Source of the DNA: Dyella ginsengisoli LA-4
Lineage (GTDB): Bacteria; Pseudomonadota; Gammaproteobacteria; Xanthomonadales; Rhodanobacteraceae
DNA: 64,000 bases
Direction of reading: 5' to 3'
Assembly (NCBI RefSeq): GCF_000334915.1
Contig: NZ_AMSF01000019.1
Coordinates: forward strand, 19,747 to 83,746
This document shows, piece by piece, positions 1 through 9,335 of this stretch (positions are counted from its first letter, which is position 1; each line of letters starts with the position of its first letter). The position numbers were made by a program, and so were the translations under genes. The notes beneath the pieces were generated by a model. That model was not told where the DNA came from and ran no database searches. It saw nothing but the letters and a program-made list of their open reading frames with translations.

Positions 1-211
1 CCTTGTCGCCGCTGGAATTGATCGCCGAGCCGATGTTGGTCAGGAGCATCGCCAGATCGCTATGCATGGCGCTCAGCGAGGCGTTGACCGCCATGTTCAT
101 GGCCTGGATAGCGATGACCGTAGCGCCCATGTCACAGCACGCCAGCGCAGGGGTGGCCACGCCCAGCCCGATGGCGCCAGCGATCAAGCGGCGTTTCAGC
201 GTCCTGTTCAT
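1..211 (-). CDS. Secreted or membrane transfer-associated protein, 5' part only
   Basis: The start codon overlaps the stop of the IcmB/DotO-like gene (ATGA), and the reading frame runs off the left window edge. The visible 70 residues begin with a lysine/arginine-containing N-terminus and a hydrophobic stretch ending in TPALA, as in a Sec signal peptide, followed by CCDMG and a methionine/alanine-rich helix. In IncI plasmids the gene after traU is traV or traW, so a transfer role is likely from position. I do not recognise the family from this fragment. Confidence 0.6.
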   Translation of the reverse strand, partial: MNRTLKRRLIAGAIGLGVATPALACCDMGATVIAIQAMNMAVNASLSAMHSDLAMLLTNIGSAINSSGDK

Positions 212-3200
212 GCGTACTCTCCGGCCTCGTTGGCGTCTCTGGGGGTGCGGTACTCGGCAATGAGCTGCCGAGCGAGCTTGTCGATCACGCTTTCGTCCTC
301 ACCATCGGCCGAGGCGTCCACGCGCATCTGGTCAATCAGGGCGCTGGCGCTGCCGGTCTTGAACCGCTTGGCCAGCAGCCGGCGCGCCGCAGACGGCCCG
401 ATGGCTTTGAACAGGCGCCGCCGCAGCGCCATGTCGTCGGGCGTGGTCGAGAATGCCCACAGCTCCACCGGGCCTGGCGTATTGGTCAGGATCTGAACGA
501 TCGTGCCGACCTTTGTCTTGAACAGCGCCAGGTAGTTGCCGCCCTGCGGGCCGGGGCCGGTGGCTTCCCGATTTAGCCGGCGGATGCACTCTTCCGACAC
601 CTTCCAGTTGCTGCGCAGGATGTCGTCGTCGGCGGTATTGCCGCCGCGCATGACGTAGACCGATGTCGCCGCGTTGCGCAGCTCCTTCGGGTAGTCCTCC
701 AGGTACTGGGAGCTGCCGATGATGCTCAAGCCCCACTTACGGCCCTCGCGACCGTCCTTGATCATGCGATCGGGGACGATCGTCAGGCCTTTCGCGTGCT
801 CGCCGGGCTCCGGCGGCTTGCCGATGTTGTGCAGCTCGTCGTACGCGATCGTCTTGACCTCATCCTTCATGTCCGCCACGCGCTGCAGGTGGTAGTCCAG
901 ATACAGGTCATTCGGGGGGAGCACGTCGCGGATTTCGTCCTCGTCGAGGAAGTAGTTCCGGGCGCCCAGGTTGCGCGCGTACATGTACATCAACGTGGTC
1001 TTGAGCAGACCTTCGTTCGTGGTCGATCCGCCAACAACCTGCTGCAGGTCGATGCAGAGCAGCCGGGTTTCGGCACCGATCTCGAACCGCGTGCGGCCGG
1101 CGAACATAGCGTAGGTCGACGAGACGGCAGAAATGGCGCGCTGAACGTAGGCAAGCAAGGGTTCGCCGCTCGCGGTCATGGCCGTGTGGTACATCTGCTG
1201 CACGTCCTTGTCCTGCAGGCAGGAGGCCAGGTCAGGCAACGTTGGCATGGCCCGGAAATGCGCGAGCTGGGCCTCGCGTCGAAAGCCTGCAGCAAACAGC
1301 AAGTCGCGGACTTCCATCCAGGTGGCATCAGCCCACCATGCATCGCCCTGCTTTGCGCGGATCCCGGAGCTGTCCAGCCGCTGGTCCACCATCAGCTCGA
1401 CGCCCGCCTCGTAGGGTTCCTTCTCGCTCTGGCTCTTCTTGTTGTAGATGTTCTTCAACAGGTGGGCGACCAGGCGGCCAATGTCGCCAGAAGCCGGCTT
1501 GAGGGACTGGGTGTCGATCAACATCGCGCCGATGAAATCCACGAGGAAATCCATTTCGGTGCGCGTCGGGCGCAGCGCGCCGAGCTGGGTATCCAGGGGG
1601 TTCGTGGCCCACTTCGAGTCGTTGGCGACGCGGATCGCGATCGCTTCATTCGCTCGCTCCGCCGGCAAGCTGTCCCGCACCATCTCGATGAGGCCGGTGG
1701 ACGACGGGCCAACGTCCACGATCGTCATCAGCGGGAGCTTGCGCGAACCCGGGCGCAGCAGCGCCGCGAAGTTCATGCTATTGAGCATGACGGACTTACC
1801 CGAGCCCGGGGGGGCCGAAATCAAACGAATGTCCACGTCCTGCAGGCGGGATGCCAGGCCGATCGGAAAAATCTTTCCTTCCGGGGTGCGCTGCACGAAA
1901 TTGCCGTTCTTGGACCACGGCGTCGCCGGCCGCTGGAAGGGCATCATGTACAGCGCTTCGCTGACCGGCGGGAACATCATGTTGCCGACGTTCTCCGTTG
2001 TGAAAGCCGCGATGCTCGACGCCAGCGCGGCCATCGGATCGCCGTGGGACGAGCGGACGTTGCACACGCCCCAGGACTGCAGCGCCTTCTCCAGAGCAGA
2101 ACGCCGCTCTTTCAGCTTTCCGTCGGTGCTGGCCCAGGTGGCCGCGACGACGCGCATTGTGGTGACCGGGTCCTCGCGGTCGACCTTCACCAGCTCGTCG
2201 AACGACCGGCGGATGAGGTCGTTTTCCGGGAACATGCCGACGAAGGACAGGAGCGTGCGCCGGCCGCGCGTCTTGTCGATGCCGCCCGGCTCGAAATCGA
2301 ACCGAATACGCCAGGGCAGCTCGCGCGAGAGCTTCTCCATCAGATCCTTGAAGGGCATCGGTTCGAGCGGCCCGAGTTCAAGGCTCAGCGTGGCGTGCAG
2401 CAGCTCGTCCGTCTTCACGAAATCCCCCACGGTCTCCACGTCGTGGGTTGCAATCTGGTAGTTGAGCTTCGGGTAGCTGACGTCCGAGAAATCCTTGGGA
2501 TCCGGTGCGCCATGGGCCTGAACCTTGTCGCCAGGCAGCCGCGGTCGCCACTTCTGCGACGTGTGCTCGCGATCGAGCTGGATGCGGACCACCTTGGCCG
2601 CGTCATGCGCGGACATCGGTGTAATGAGGATGCCGCCCTCGCCAGCCGGGCCGCTTTTCAGGAAGTCGTCCTTGACGCGCTCCACGAAGCTGTCATGACG
2701 ATGCTTGAGCGCTGACAGGTAGCTCGCCGGATTCTGCGCATACTGCAGCAGCGGAAGGTCGGAAGCCTTTGCCTGCTTGGCGCGCTCCATCAACACGCGC
2801 TTGCGCTCTTCGGCCGACATGACCGGCATGTGGGTGTAGACCATCAACAGGTTCTGCTCCCACGCCACCAGCGGCGCGTTCCGGTCGACACGGCTGAGCA
2901 CAATGTCCGTGGCATCCAGACCGATACGCCGTGCCGTGTTGATCTGCGGTTCAACCAGGCGCATCAGCTCGTCGCGTGCCCGGTCCGGGTCGCGCTCAAG
3001 GCACACCGAAAACGAATGCCCGTAGGTCCGCATGTAGCTACCAAGACGGCTGCGCAGGTTTCCGATCACGACGCCGAACTCGTCCTCGGACATGAGCCGG
3101 AAGGTGCCTTGCACATCGAACACCGAGAGCATCGCGTTGGTGCTGGTGATGAGGATGTTCGGATCGCGCAGGTCCGGGTTCTGTTTCAGATCCTCTTCCG

Positions 3201-3318
3201 ATAAGGGCACCGCCGTGACCAGGTCGCAGTAGGACGCCATGTCCTTTCCGATCAAGAGGCGACTCAGCCCCTCCATCACGGTTTCGACGACGTCGATACT
3301 CTTTTGCAGCAGGCTCAT
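208..3318 (-). CDS. traU: Type IVB secretion ATPase, IcmB/DotO/TraU family
   Basis: This is a cytoplasmic ATPase of about 1036 residues, the VirB4-like energiser of the Dot/Icm-type channel. The Walker A motif APPGSGKS lies near residue 505 and a Walker B-like segment (AYDELHNIG) near residue 826. The length is close to the roughly 1000 residues usual for IcmB/DotO and TraU. It directly follows the IcmJ/DotN-like gene, exactly as icmJ-icmB are paired in Legionella. The next gene starts within its stop codon, so translation is probably coupled. Family assignment rests on length, motifs and gene order; I am confident of it. Confidence 0.9.
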   Translation of the reverse strand: MSLLQKSIDVVETVMEGLSRLLIGKDMASYCDLVTAVPLSEEDLKQNPDLRDPNILITSTNAMLSVFDVQGTFRLMSEDEFGVVIGNLRSRLGSYMRTYGHSFSVCLERDPDRARDELMRLVEPQINTARRIGLDATDIVLSRVDRNAPLVAWEQNLLMVYTHMPVMSAEERKRVLMERAKQAKASDLPLLQYAQNPASYLSALKHRHDSFVERVKDDFLKSGPAGEGGILITPMSAHDAAKVVRIQLDREHTSQKWRPRLPGDKVQAHGAPDPKDFSDVSYPKLNYQIATHDVETVGDFVKTDELLHATLSLELGPLEPMPFKDLMEKLSRELPWRIRFDFEPGGIDKTRGRRTLLSFVGMFPENDLIRRSFDELVKVDREDPVTTMRVVAATWASTDGKLKERRSALEKALQSWGVCNVRSSHGDPMAALASSIAAFTTENVGNMMFPPVSEALYMMPFQRPATPWSKNGNFVQRTPEGKIFPIGLASRLQDVDIRLISAPPGSGKSVMLNSMNFAALLRPGSRKLPLMTIVDVGPSSTGLIEMVRDSLPAERANEAIAIRVANDSKWATNPLDTQLGALRPTRTEMDFLVDFIGAMLIDTQSLKPASGDIGRLVAHLLKNIYNKKSQSEKEPYEAGVELMVDQRLDSSGIRAKQGDAWWADATWMEVRDLLFAAGFRREAQLAHFRAMPTLPDLASCLQDKDVQQMYHTAMTASGEPLLAYVQRAISAVSSTYAMFAGRTRFEIGAETRLLCIDLQQVVGGSTTNEGLLKTTLMYMYARNLGARNYFLDEDEIRDVLPPNDLYLDYHLQRVADMKDEVKTIAYDELHNIGKPPEPGEHAKGLTIVPDRMIKDGREGRKWGLSIIGSSQYLEDYPKELRNAATSVYVMRGGNTADDDILRSNWKVSEECIRRLNREATGPGPQGGNYLALFKTKVGTIVQILTNTPGPVELWAFSTTPDDMALRRRLFKAIGPSAARRLLAKRFKTGSASALIDQMRVDASADGEDESVIDKLARQLIAEYRTPRDANEAGEYA

Positions 3319-3330
3319 CGTTGCTTCCTA

Positions 3331-4080
3331 TTACGCTGGGGAGCGCGTCACATCGTTGAAGAAGCGGCCCCACTGCGCACGCGGCAGCGAGGCCTCAAAT
3401 TCACCCATCCACACACCAGCATGGGGTTGCATTCGCAAGGGACTGAAAACCAGCGCCACGCCAGCGAGGGCGTTGGTCCGCCGGGCTTTCACCGCCGGGT
3501 CGACCCGACGAAGCACCGAGCCAAGGACGTCCGGCGCCGAAGTGCCCACTGCGTCAGCCATGTACTGGTGGTGGGAGGCGAGCCAGTTGATGACGTCACG
3601 GGCATCGGCCTTGTCCTGGGGATCGCCCTCGTAGAGCGTGGCGATCGCCACTCGCTGCAAGTGATTCACGTCTGTCGGATCGAGCCCGGGGAGATACGCA
3701 AGGCGCGCGTCCTGGGCAGTCAGATCGTCCAGGTGGTGGTATCCGTGACACAGCGGATCCGCTGCCACATGGTTGTCGAGCAGCAGGTCGTGATGGTTGT
3801 CGTTGATCGTGTCCAGTTCCAGCGTCGACGACCGTGCGCCGCAGTAGACGCAGCGGCCGTCGCGCTGCAGCACCGCGAGACGAAGTTCTTCCAGCTCGGC
3901 GGCACGCTCGGTACCGCTTTCGACCTCAGGCTCCCACCCGCTCGGCGCCGCTTCACCAGCGAACACCGAGCGAGCGGACAGTTCCAACGCGCGCCTGGGG
4001 GCGACCTCGAAGTTCGCCCCCAGCGCCGGATCCGGCTCGATCGCGGCCGACGTAGACCCACCTGTTGGTTCGGTGGCCAT
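3331..4080 (-). CDS. traT: IcmJ/DotN (TraT)-like HNH-fold protein of the type IVB system
   Basis: The 249-residue product contains CVYCG near residue 78, followed by a His-rich segment (NDNHHDLLLDNH) and CHGYHH. This Cys/His spacing matches an HNH or zinc-binding fold. DotN/IcmJ of Legionella has an HNH-like fold but works as part of the coupling complex rather than as a known nuclease. Its position between IcmD-like and IcmB-like genes is the same as in icm loci. The N- and C-terminal regions are poorly conserved to my eye, so nuclease activity is neither shown nor excluded. Confidence 0.75.
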   Translation of the reverse strand: MATEPTGGSTSAAIEPDPALGANFEVAPRRALELSARSVFAGEAAPSGWEPEVESGTERAAELEELRLAVLQRDGRCVYCGARSSTLELDTINDNHHDLLLDNHVAADPLCHGYHHLDDLTAQDARLAYLPGLDPTDVNHLQRVAIATLYEGDPQDKADARDVINWLASHHQYMADAVGTSAPDVLGSVLRRVDPAVKARRTNALAGVALVFSPLRMQPHAGVWMGEFEASLPRAQWGRFFNDVTRSPA

Positions 4081-4086
4081 GGCCGA

Positions 4087-4551
4087 TCAGGAACCCGGCA
4101 GCGTGCCGTAGTCCGAGGACTGCAGGCCGACCGACGCACCGGCACGCAACAGCAGCGCGCCACCCGCACCGCAGATGATGGCGGCGATAACGGCGCCGCC
4201 GATCTTGCCCCAGGTGATCTGGCTCTGATCACCCTCGTTGCTGCGCCTGCGCATCATCAGGCCGGCACTGACCATGAAGACCGCCGCCAGTGCGATACCG
4301 ATCTTGCCGGCGAGCGTTTTGCCGGCATCCACAGTCTGCCCGGCCGTGTTCATCGAATCGCCCAGCGACTGCTGCGCGTGCGCCATCGGTGCAAACAGCA
4401 CCAGGGCGGCCGTCAGGCCGTACACTGCCTTGTAGGTGGCCTTCAGCTCCGGGGTGCCAGTCACGGCCCGTTCCAGGCGGTGCTGCGCGGACGACACCGC
4501 ACAACTGGCGCGCTGCGCACCCGCCACGATCATGTTTGCGATCGACTTCAT
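4087..4551 (-). CDS. traR: IcmD/DotP (TraR)-like small inner-membrane protein
   Basis: I chose the ATG at 4551 because GGAG lies nine bases upstream; an in-frame ATG at 4566 overlaps that ribosome site. The 154-residue product has a hydrophobic segment ending in AHAQ, a second one (KIGIALAAVFMVSAGLMM), a short basic loop and a third (IGGAVIAAIICGAGGALLL). That is the IcmD-type architecture. It sits between IcmC-like and IcmJ-like genes, as expected. Sequence conservation in this family is low, so the assignment leans on topology and order. Confidence 0.72.
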   Translation of the reverse strand: MKSIANMIVAGAQRASCAVSSAQHRLERAVTGTPELKATYKAVYGLTAALVLFAPMAHAQQSLGDSMNTAGQTVDAGKTLAGKIGIALAAVFMVSAGLMMRRRSNEGDQSQITWGKIGGAVIAAIICGAGGALLLRAGASVGLQSSDYGTLPGS

Positions 4552-4586
4552 CTCGAAAATCTCCATTGGTTGGTTGATTGCGTCAC

Positions 4587-5114
4587 TCACCAGAGGCCGC
4601 CCGTGGACTGCCTCAGGTGTTCCAGCAACTGGACGATGTTGACCATGCACGCGCCGCCCAAGACGTGCGTGAAGCCTTTCCAGCCCAGGTCCTGCCCGGC
4701 ATGCCCTCCGCCGGTACTTGCACGTATCCACATCAGCACGCCACGGAAGGCGTAGATGCCCCCTGCCATGGCGCCGATGGTCAACACGGCATTGATTGCG
4801 GGGGCGAGCTTCCCGAAGCTCGCCGCGCCCGGGTAGTCGATGGCGCCGTAGGTCATGGTGCCCATGCCCAGCGTGCCGGAGACCCTGTTGAGGAAGCTTC
4901 CGAACTGCATCAGCACGGCTGCGAGCACCAGCACGGCGATCACCTCGCCGCCGGACACGTTCGATTGGCCAGGCAAGCGGCTGGCCTGCATCAGGCGGAA
5001 CCCCACGTTCAGCACGTAGAACATTGCCAACGCGCCGCCGATGCCGAAAAACAGGTGCCAGAACGGTCCGACGACGTTCTGCACCATGTTCGAGAGGGCT
5101 TGACTCAAGTCCAT
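4587..5114 (-). CDS. traQ: IcmC/DotE (TraQ)-like inner-membrane protein
   Basis: A 175-residue hydrophobic protein with about four predicted membrane segments (around residues 15-42, 55-75, 105-130 and 145-165). IcmC/DotE proteins of the Dot/Icm inner-membrane complex have the same size and topology. It is preceded by the DotF-like gene 10 bp upstream and followed by the IcmD-like gene, matching icmG-icmC-icmD order. No catalytic motif is expected or seen. Confidence 0.75.
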   Translation of the reverse strand: MDLSQALSNMVQNVVGPFWHLFFGIGGALAMFYVLNVGFRLMQASRLPGQSNVSGGEVIAVLVLAAVLMQFGSFLNRVSGTLGMGTMTYGAIDYPGAASFGKLAPAINAVLTIGAMAGGIYAFRGVLMWIRASTGGGHAGQDLGWKGFTHVLGGACMVNIVQLLEHLRQSTGGLW

Positions 5115-5124
5115 GGCGTCAGCC

Positions 5125-6009
5125 TCAGCGGATCACGCCGTCGGCGGTGATGACGCGCCGCCCGACGGGATCAATGGTCAGCACGCGGGTCGTGCCGATG
5201 CGGTCGCCGGGCTGGACTATCTCCAGGTGGCTACCAGCCTGTATCCACGCGACACCGCGGCCGATCGAGGTGATCGTGTAGGCGTGTCCGTTGAGTGCGC
5301 GGACTTCGTCGGATGGCTTCTTTGCAAGCCCTGCTTTGGCGCGCCGCGTCGCTGAGCCAGAGCGCTTCGCGCCCTCCCGGCTGCCAGCAACCTGGGCGGC
5401 CAAGGCCTTCACCGCGCTCTGCACCTGCCCGAGCGTTTCCGCATCCTGCTTCACCTGCGCGTCGAGCGCGGCGAACTGCCCTTGCGTAGGGACGCCAGCG
5501 GCAGGCTGCGGTGCGGTAGACGACGATGCAGCGGGCTGCGCGGATACCGGCGCGACGGGCGCAAGCGGTTGCGCCGGAGCGGCAGCGACGGTCGCAGCTG
5601 ACGTCGTGGGGCCGACGTCGTGGTCGACTGGAACCACGGGCTCCGCAGAGCCCGGCCCAGTGACCAGCAACGGCTGTGGAATACCCGGGCGGATCATCGC
5701 TCCGCGATCGGCCTGCACCGGGGCCGTAGTGGCCGCGCTGTTGGCCACGGGTGGAGCAAGGCGCGACCTCGGAGCAGGGGACGCCGGCCAGAACACCCAC
5801 ACCGCACCAGCCAGTCCCACCGCCGCCAGGATCGCCCAGGTGGGGATACCTCCCCCCTTCTTGGTGCCCGGCTTGGCGGTCGGCTTCGCCTTTGCGGGGG
5901 CCGGGCTGGCGGCCACGGGAGCCGGTGCGGGCGCGGTGGCTGCCTGCGGTGCCTTGCCGCTCATCGCGCCCTCACCGAACACATCGACATCGGTGGATGT
6001 TTCACTCAT
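5125..6009 (-). CDS. traP: IcmG/DotF (TraP)-like inner-membrane protein
   Basis: The 294-residue product has an acidic start, an Ala/Pro-rich cytoplasmic N-terminus, one membrane segment around residues 55-75, a long Pro/Ala-rich periplasmic linker, a short coiled-coil-like part (LDAQVKQDAETLGQVQSAVK) and a compact C-terminal domain from about residue 240 containing YTITSIGRGVAWIQ. This layout is that of TraP/DotF, part of the periplasmic core. Unlike most genes in this run it has a sizeable upstream gap (6010-6077) holding one of the shared transfer operators, so it may be a second transcription start within the operon. Confidence 0.78.
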   Translation of the reverse strand: MSETSTDVDVFGEGAMSGKAPQAATAPAPAPVAASPAPAKAKPTAKPGTKKGGGIPTWAILAAVGLAGAVWVFWPASPAPRSRLAPPVANSAATTAPVQADRGAMIRPGIPQPLLVTGPGSAEPVVPVDHDVGPTTSAATVAAAPAQPLAPVAPVSAQPAASSSTAPQPAAGVPTQGQFAALDAQVKQDAETLGQVQSAVKALAAQVAGSREGAKRSGSATRRAKAGLAKKPSDEVRALNGHAYTITSIGRGVAWIQAGSHLEIVQPGDRIGTTRVLTIDPVGRRVITADGVIR

Positions 6010-6026
6010 CGTTAAGCCCTTCCGGT

Positions 6027-6053
6027 GTTCCGTGGTATGTACACTATACGAAC
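6027..6053. promoter_or_regulatory. Transfer-regulon operator, copy upstream of the DotF-like gene
   Basis: A 27-bp near-palindrome with arms GTTCCGTG and TACGAAC around a TATGTACACTATA-like core. It lies in the short gap between the DotG-like and DotF-like genes. Five other copies precede transfer loci (9275, 19369, 29364, 38040, 44582). This copy is in the opposite orientation to the gene it precedes, so whether it drives transcription is less clear than for the others. Confidence 0.6.
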
Positions 6054-6077
6054 TAAGAGCGGCGAGAAAGAGCCGCC

Positions 6078-7400
6078 TTACTGGGTTCCCGCGAAGCCCG
6101 TTGCCGATGGCGCCGTCGAAAACCTCAGGCCTGCAGGAAGGTGCGGCTGCGGGCTGGCCAGCGCCGCCGGCTGAGCACCAGCCTGAGTCTGCGAGCGCGT
6201 AAGAGCAGGCGCCGCAGCGACAGAGCCACCGCCTGCAGTCGGCTGCGCACCGGGCTTTGCCAGCTGCAGGTCGTCAGAGGCCAGCACCGGGCCGATAAAC
6301 TGGATGCCGATCATCTCGCCGCGCCGGACGATGGTCTGCTTCGCCGGAATCTGCGCCGCTTCCTGCGTCAGCACCTGGGCGGAGTTCTGCCCGAGCCCGC
6401 CGGCAAAGGTGCCGGCGATGTTGCGCATGCTGGGCGACGACGGCGAGGTGGTGATGATGCCGCCCTGCGGGGTAACGATGGTCTGCTGGTTCGAGTTGGC
6501 GAACAACTGGCCGGTGGCCGCAAGACCGCTGGCCACCGCCGGCAACACGATGCGGGTGAAGTAGTGATGGTGGACGTCGCCCGAAAGCGCCGTGCGGCTC
6601 GTTTCGAGGTCGACCGGCTTCGCATCGATCTTGTACGAGTGCCCCTGATAGAGCATCGCGTCGAAGGTCAGATCCACATCGTTGTTCAACCGCTTGTAGC
6701 CGTTCGCGTACAGCGTGGCGCCGGCATACGGTTGGCCTGGTGGGACCACTGCCCGCACCATCGACGACTCGTCGGTGTCGATCTCCGTGAGCAGCTGCGC
6801 GTAGGTGGTCGCGTAGGGCGCCACGATGACCTTTTGCTGCAATGCCGCCATCAAGGCGGCAGACCCGGCATCAGCACTCTCGCCCGCCCCCTCCGCGCTC
6901 GAACCGTCGAACGCGGAGGCGTAGCCGGGCTCCTGGTCGACCTTCGCCGCCACGATGCCGGTGTCGTCGGACCAGTTTTTCATCATGCCGACCAGGCTTT
7001 GCATGTCGTTCTTGGAGAGATAGCGCCCCCCGGTCACCGGCATCGGCGCCACATAGTGCGCCTGCTGCGGCGCTGGTGCGGCCGCAGCGCGTTGCTCCGG
7101 CTTGGGAGCGACCGGCTTCACCGGCTGCTCCATGGTGGACAGCGCCGCGATGTAGGTGCCGCCAGAGGCCTCCGCATGGTCCGCGTTGCGGGTGTCGAAC
7201 TTACGCTGCACGTCGTTGTAGTGCGGGCTCTCGCTGGTCTTGGCGCCCTTCCCGACCACGTTTATTGGCGCAATCTGCGAGGCGGCCGTCGTGGACTTGC
7301 TGAAGTAGCCGTACCCGATGTAGCCGACAAGCAGCACGGCCAGCACAATCGCTGCGACCACGATGCCGGCATGTCGCTTCACTTCCGAATCTGCGGCCAT
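6078..7400 (-). CDS. traO: IcmE/DotG (TraO) core channel protein, VirB10-like
   Basis: A 440-residue protein with a short cytoplasmic tail, one membrane segment near residues 10-32, a Pro/Ala-rich linker and a C-terminal VirB10-like domain from about residue 190 (VIVAPYATTYAQLLTEIDTD, later GEMIGIQFIGP). DotG forms the central channel spanning both membranes. It is shorter than Legionella DotG, which carries many pentapeptide-like repeats; none are seen here, as in IncI TraO. The start lies 5 bp from the stop of the DotH-like gene. Confidence 0.88.
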   Translation of the reverse strand: MAADSEVKRHAGIVVAAIVLAVLLVGYIGYGYFSKSTTAASQIAPINVVGKGAKTSESPHYNDVQRKFDTRNADHAEASGGTYIAALSTMEQPVKPVAPKPEQRAAAAPAPQQAHYVAPMPVTGGRYLSKNDMQSLVGMMKNWSDDTGIVAAKVDQEPGYASAFDGSSAEGAGESADAGSAALMAALQQKVIVAPYATTYAQLLTEIDTDESSMVRAVVPPGQPYAGATLYANGYKRLNNDVDLTFDAMLYQGHSYKIDAKPVDLETSRTALSGDVHHHYFTRIVLPAVASGLAATGQLFANSNQQTIVTPQGGIITTSPSSPSMRNIAGTFAGGLGQNSAQVLTQEAAQIPAKQTIVRRGEMIGIQFIGPVLASDDLQLAKPGAQPTAGGGSVAAAPALTRSQTQAGAQPAALASPQPHLPAGLRFSTAPSATGFAGTQ

Positions 7401-7405
7401 GGCGA

Positions 7406-8554
7406 TTACTCGATGTCCAAGGTGAGGGAGAGGTTGTCGCCCCCCTGCGAGAGGGCGATGAGCGGCGTAGGGGCCAGCTTGTAGACGTGCATCCCGTCGG
7501 CCGACGACGTGGTTTCATCGAACGCCGATCGAATACTCAGCGGCGTGCGCAGGTAGAAGGAGTCGCCGAGCTGCCACACCTGGGTGTGGGCCGGTGCCCC
7601 GCCCACGATGCTGATCGGCTTGGCGCCAGCGGGCGGCGTTCCGTCGAGGAACGCTTGCAGAGCATCGTCGTAGAGCCCGATTTGCGCCGGGCCGAGGATC
7701 GAGGCCTTCGCGTTCGGCCCACGGCCCGGCACATGCAGGTCCAGCCGGTAATCCACGATGCGCGTCTTGGCGTCGCTATCCGGGTCGCCAGAAGTCAGCT
7801 TAAGCATGACTGGCGTGGCAAGGCCTTTCAGGAACACCGCGACGCCTACCTGCTCGTAGGACGACCTCGCCGTGATCACGATCGAGGGAGTGCCCTTCAA
7901 CCACACGACGTCGAAGTTCTCGTTGCCCGGCAAGCGAGGCGCGGCGGCCAACGGCCACGGCGCGCCGGTCGAATCGAGGAATACCACCGTCGAGGGTTCA
8001 TTGCGCGCCGTACGCACCAATGGCGGTGCGCCGCCCGGTGACAGGTCGACAGCGATCGTGGAAATCCGCGGGACCGTGGTGACTGGCTGCTGCGCCTTCG
8101 CGCGGCGCGTCTCGTCGAAGTCCTGGTGCAGCTCCTTGATTTCGGGCGCCGTGAACGGCGACACCACATCCCGCGCCTGGTTGATCAACGGCGGCGGCGG
8201 GATAGTTGGCTGACCAGCGGCGCTGCTCGGCTGAGGCTGTCCGCCGGCAACCGGCGTCTCGCCAACAGTGCCGCCGTAGTTCTCCGGCCCGTTCGTCGGC
8301 GCCTGGAAGTTGGGGGCTTGCGGAGCCGTTGCCGCCTGCGCCGAGGGAAAGCCACCAGCGTCCTGCGGCGCGCTGGCGCTCACCCACTGCGGGTCAGGCG
8401 CTTGCTGCTGACCGCCCTGCCCTGCTGCCGCTGCTGCTGCGGCGACCTGCGATGGCGTCGGCTGCTGTGTAACGGCGGTCTGGGCCGCTGCTCCGGTGCT
8501 GGCGACCAACACCGCCACCAGGAACACCAAGATCAAGCTCCGCTGTGCGTGCAT
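7406..8554 (-). CDS. traN: IcmK/DotH (TraN) outer-membrane core protein
   Basis: I chose the ATG at 8554: GAGG lies about nine bases upstream and the product then starts with a clean signal peptide (MHAQRSLILVFLVAVLVAST). A GTG at 8569 overlapping the previous stop is an alternative. The mature protein has a Gln/Pro/Ala-rich region to about residue 110 and a conserved C-terminal part with VVFLDSTGAPWPL and LKGTPSIVITA, typical of DotH. It forms the outer-membrane ring with the DotC- and DotD-like proteins encoded at 19.4-20.7 kb. Confidence 0.88.
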   Translation of the reverse strand: MHAQRSLILVFLVAVLVASTGAAAQTAVTQQPTPSQVAAAAAAAGQGGQQQAPDPQWVSASAPQDAGGFPSAQAATAPQAPNFQAPTNGPENYGGTVGETPVAGGQPQPSSAAGQPTIPPPPLINQARDVVSPFTAPEIKELHQDFDETRRAKAQQPVTTVPRISTIAVDLSPGGAPPLVRTARNEPSTVVFLDSTGAPWPLAAAPRLPGNENFDVVWLKGTPSIVITARSSYEQVGVAVFLKGLATPVMLKLTSGDPDSDAKTRIVDYRLDLHVPGRGPNAKASILGPAQIGLYDDALQAFLDGTPPAGAKPISIVGGAPAHTQVWQLGDSFYLRTPLSIRSAFDETTSSADGMHVYKLAPTPLIALSQGGDNLSLTLDIE

Positions 8555-8565
8555 CGTAGGTGTCC

Positions 8566-9249
8566 TCACTGGGGCTTGGTGACGACTTCGGCCACGCCGA
8601 TGCCTTCAACCGAGTCGAGGGTGGGAATGCGTCGGATCCGAACGGTTGCCATCAGGCGCTGGTCCGGCATTTCGGTGGTCTGGCCGACCAACTTCAAAGT
8701 AAGGGGGAAGCGCACCACCCACGCGTAAGTCCCGTCCTCCGGACCGTCGGCGACAAGAACCCCGGTGCCGGTCGACGACGTCAGGTTCATGCGGCGATCC
8801 CTAATCATCGCGAGGATCCCGTTGGCCTGAAGGCCATCGATGAAGCTCTTGAAGCCGGACCGGGTGAAGCGGCCACGGCATCCCTCCAGCTGGCCCTGGT
8901 AATTGCTGAAGTCGAGCGCGAAGCACTCTTCAAGTGTCCGCTTACCGAACGAGATCACGTCCGCTGGGGTGCGGTATGGAGCCGACAGCGGCGTCATTGG
9001 GATGATGCGGTTGTTGTCCGCGGCGAAGTACGTGCGATGAGGTGTCATGACGAAATAGGCCATGAACGCGACGACAACCGCGAGCACCAGATTCGCGAGG
9101 GCGTTCATGATCGTCACGCCGATAACGAGGTCCTTGGTGCGCTTCGCCTTACGGCGATCTTCATGGGCGCGCAGCGCCGGATCCAAGCTGTCTTGCGAGC
9201 GATGGAGCTTGCTCGCGGCTTCTTTCAGACCATCATCTGCTGCGCTCAT
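8566..9249 (-). CDS. traM: IcmL/DotI (TraM) inner-membrane protein
   Basis: A 227-residue protein with an N-terminal basic helix, one membrane segment around residues 45-70 and a periplasmic NTF2-like domain (FGKRTLEECFALDFSNYQGQ, FTRSGFKSFIDGL). This is the standard layout of IcmL/DotI/TraM, which resembles VirB8. It is the first gene of the minus-strand transfer run and is preceded by a strong operator-type promoter (9275-9302). The next gene begins within its stop region. Confidence 0.9.
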   Translation of the reverse strand: MSAADDGLKEAASKLHRSQDSLDPALRAHEDRRKAKRTKDLVIGVTIMNALANLVLAVVVAFMAYFVMTPHRTYFAADNNRIIPMTPLSAPYRTPADVISFGKRTLEECFALDFSNYQGQLEGCRGRFTRSGFKSFIDGLQANGILAMIRDRRMNLTSSTGTGVLVADGPEDGTYAWVVRFPLTLKLVGQTTEMPDQRLMATVRIRRIPTLDSVEGIGVAEVVTKPQ

Positions 9250-9274
9250 CGGGCGGGATTCCCCTTGCTTCGGT

Positions 9275-9302
9275 TGTCCGCATTATACACACAACACGGA
9301 CA
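9275..9302 (-). promoter_or_regulatory. Promoter/operator of the traM-traU operon
   Basis: Inverted arms TGTCCG and CGGACA flank a core that, read on the minus strand, contains a perfect -10 box TATAAT preceded by TGTG. TTGTTC lies about 15 bp further upstream. It is the best promoter-like copy of the six related operators and sits 26 bp upstream of the IcmL/DotI-like start. The overlap of palindrome and -10 box suggests repression by a dimeric regulator. Confidence 0.72.
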
Positions 9303-9335
9303 GAACAAGCCCGCAAAATGGGGTGCTGAGGCCGC

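Noticed and set aside
796..2715. A long plus-strand open frame opposite the IcmB-like gene
   Set aside because: It is a mirror of the real gene in GC-rich DNA: Arg/Val/Gly-rich, no motifs, and it overlaps a clearly conserved ATPase.
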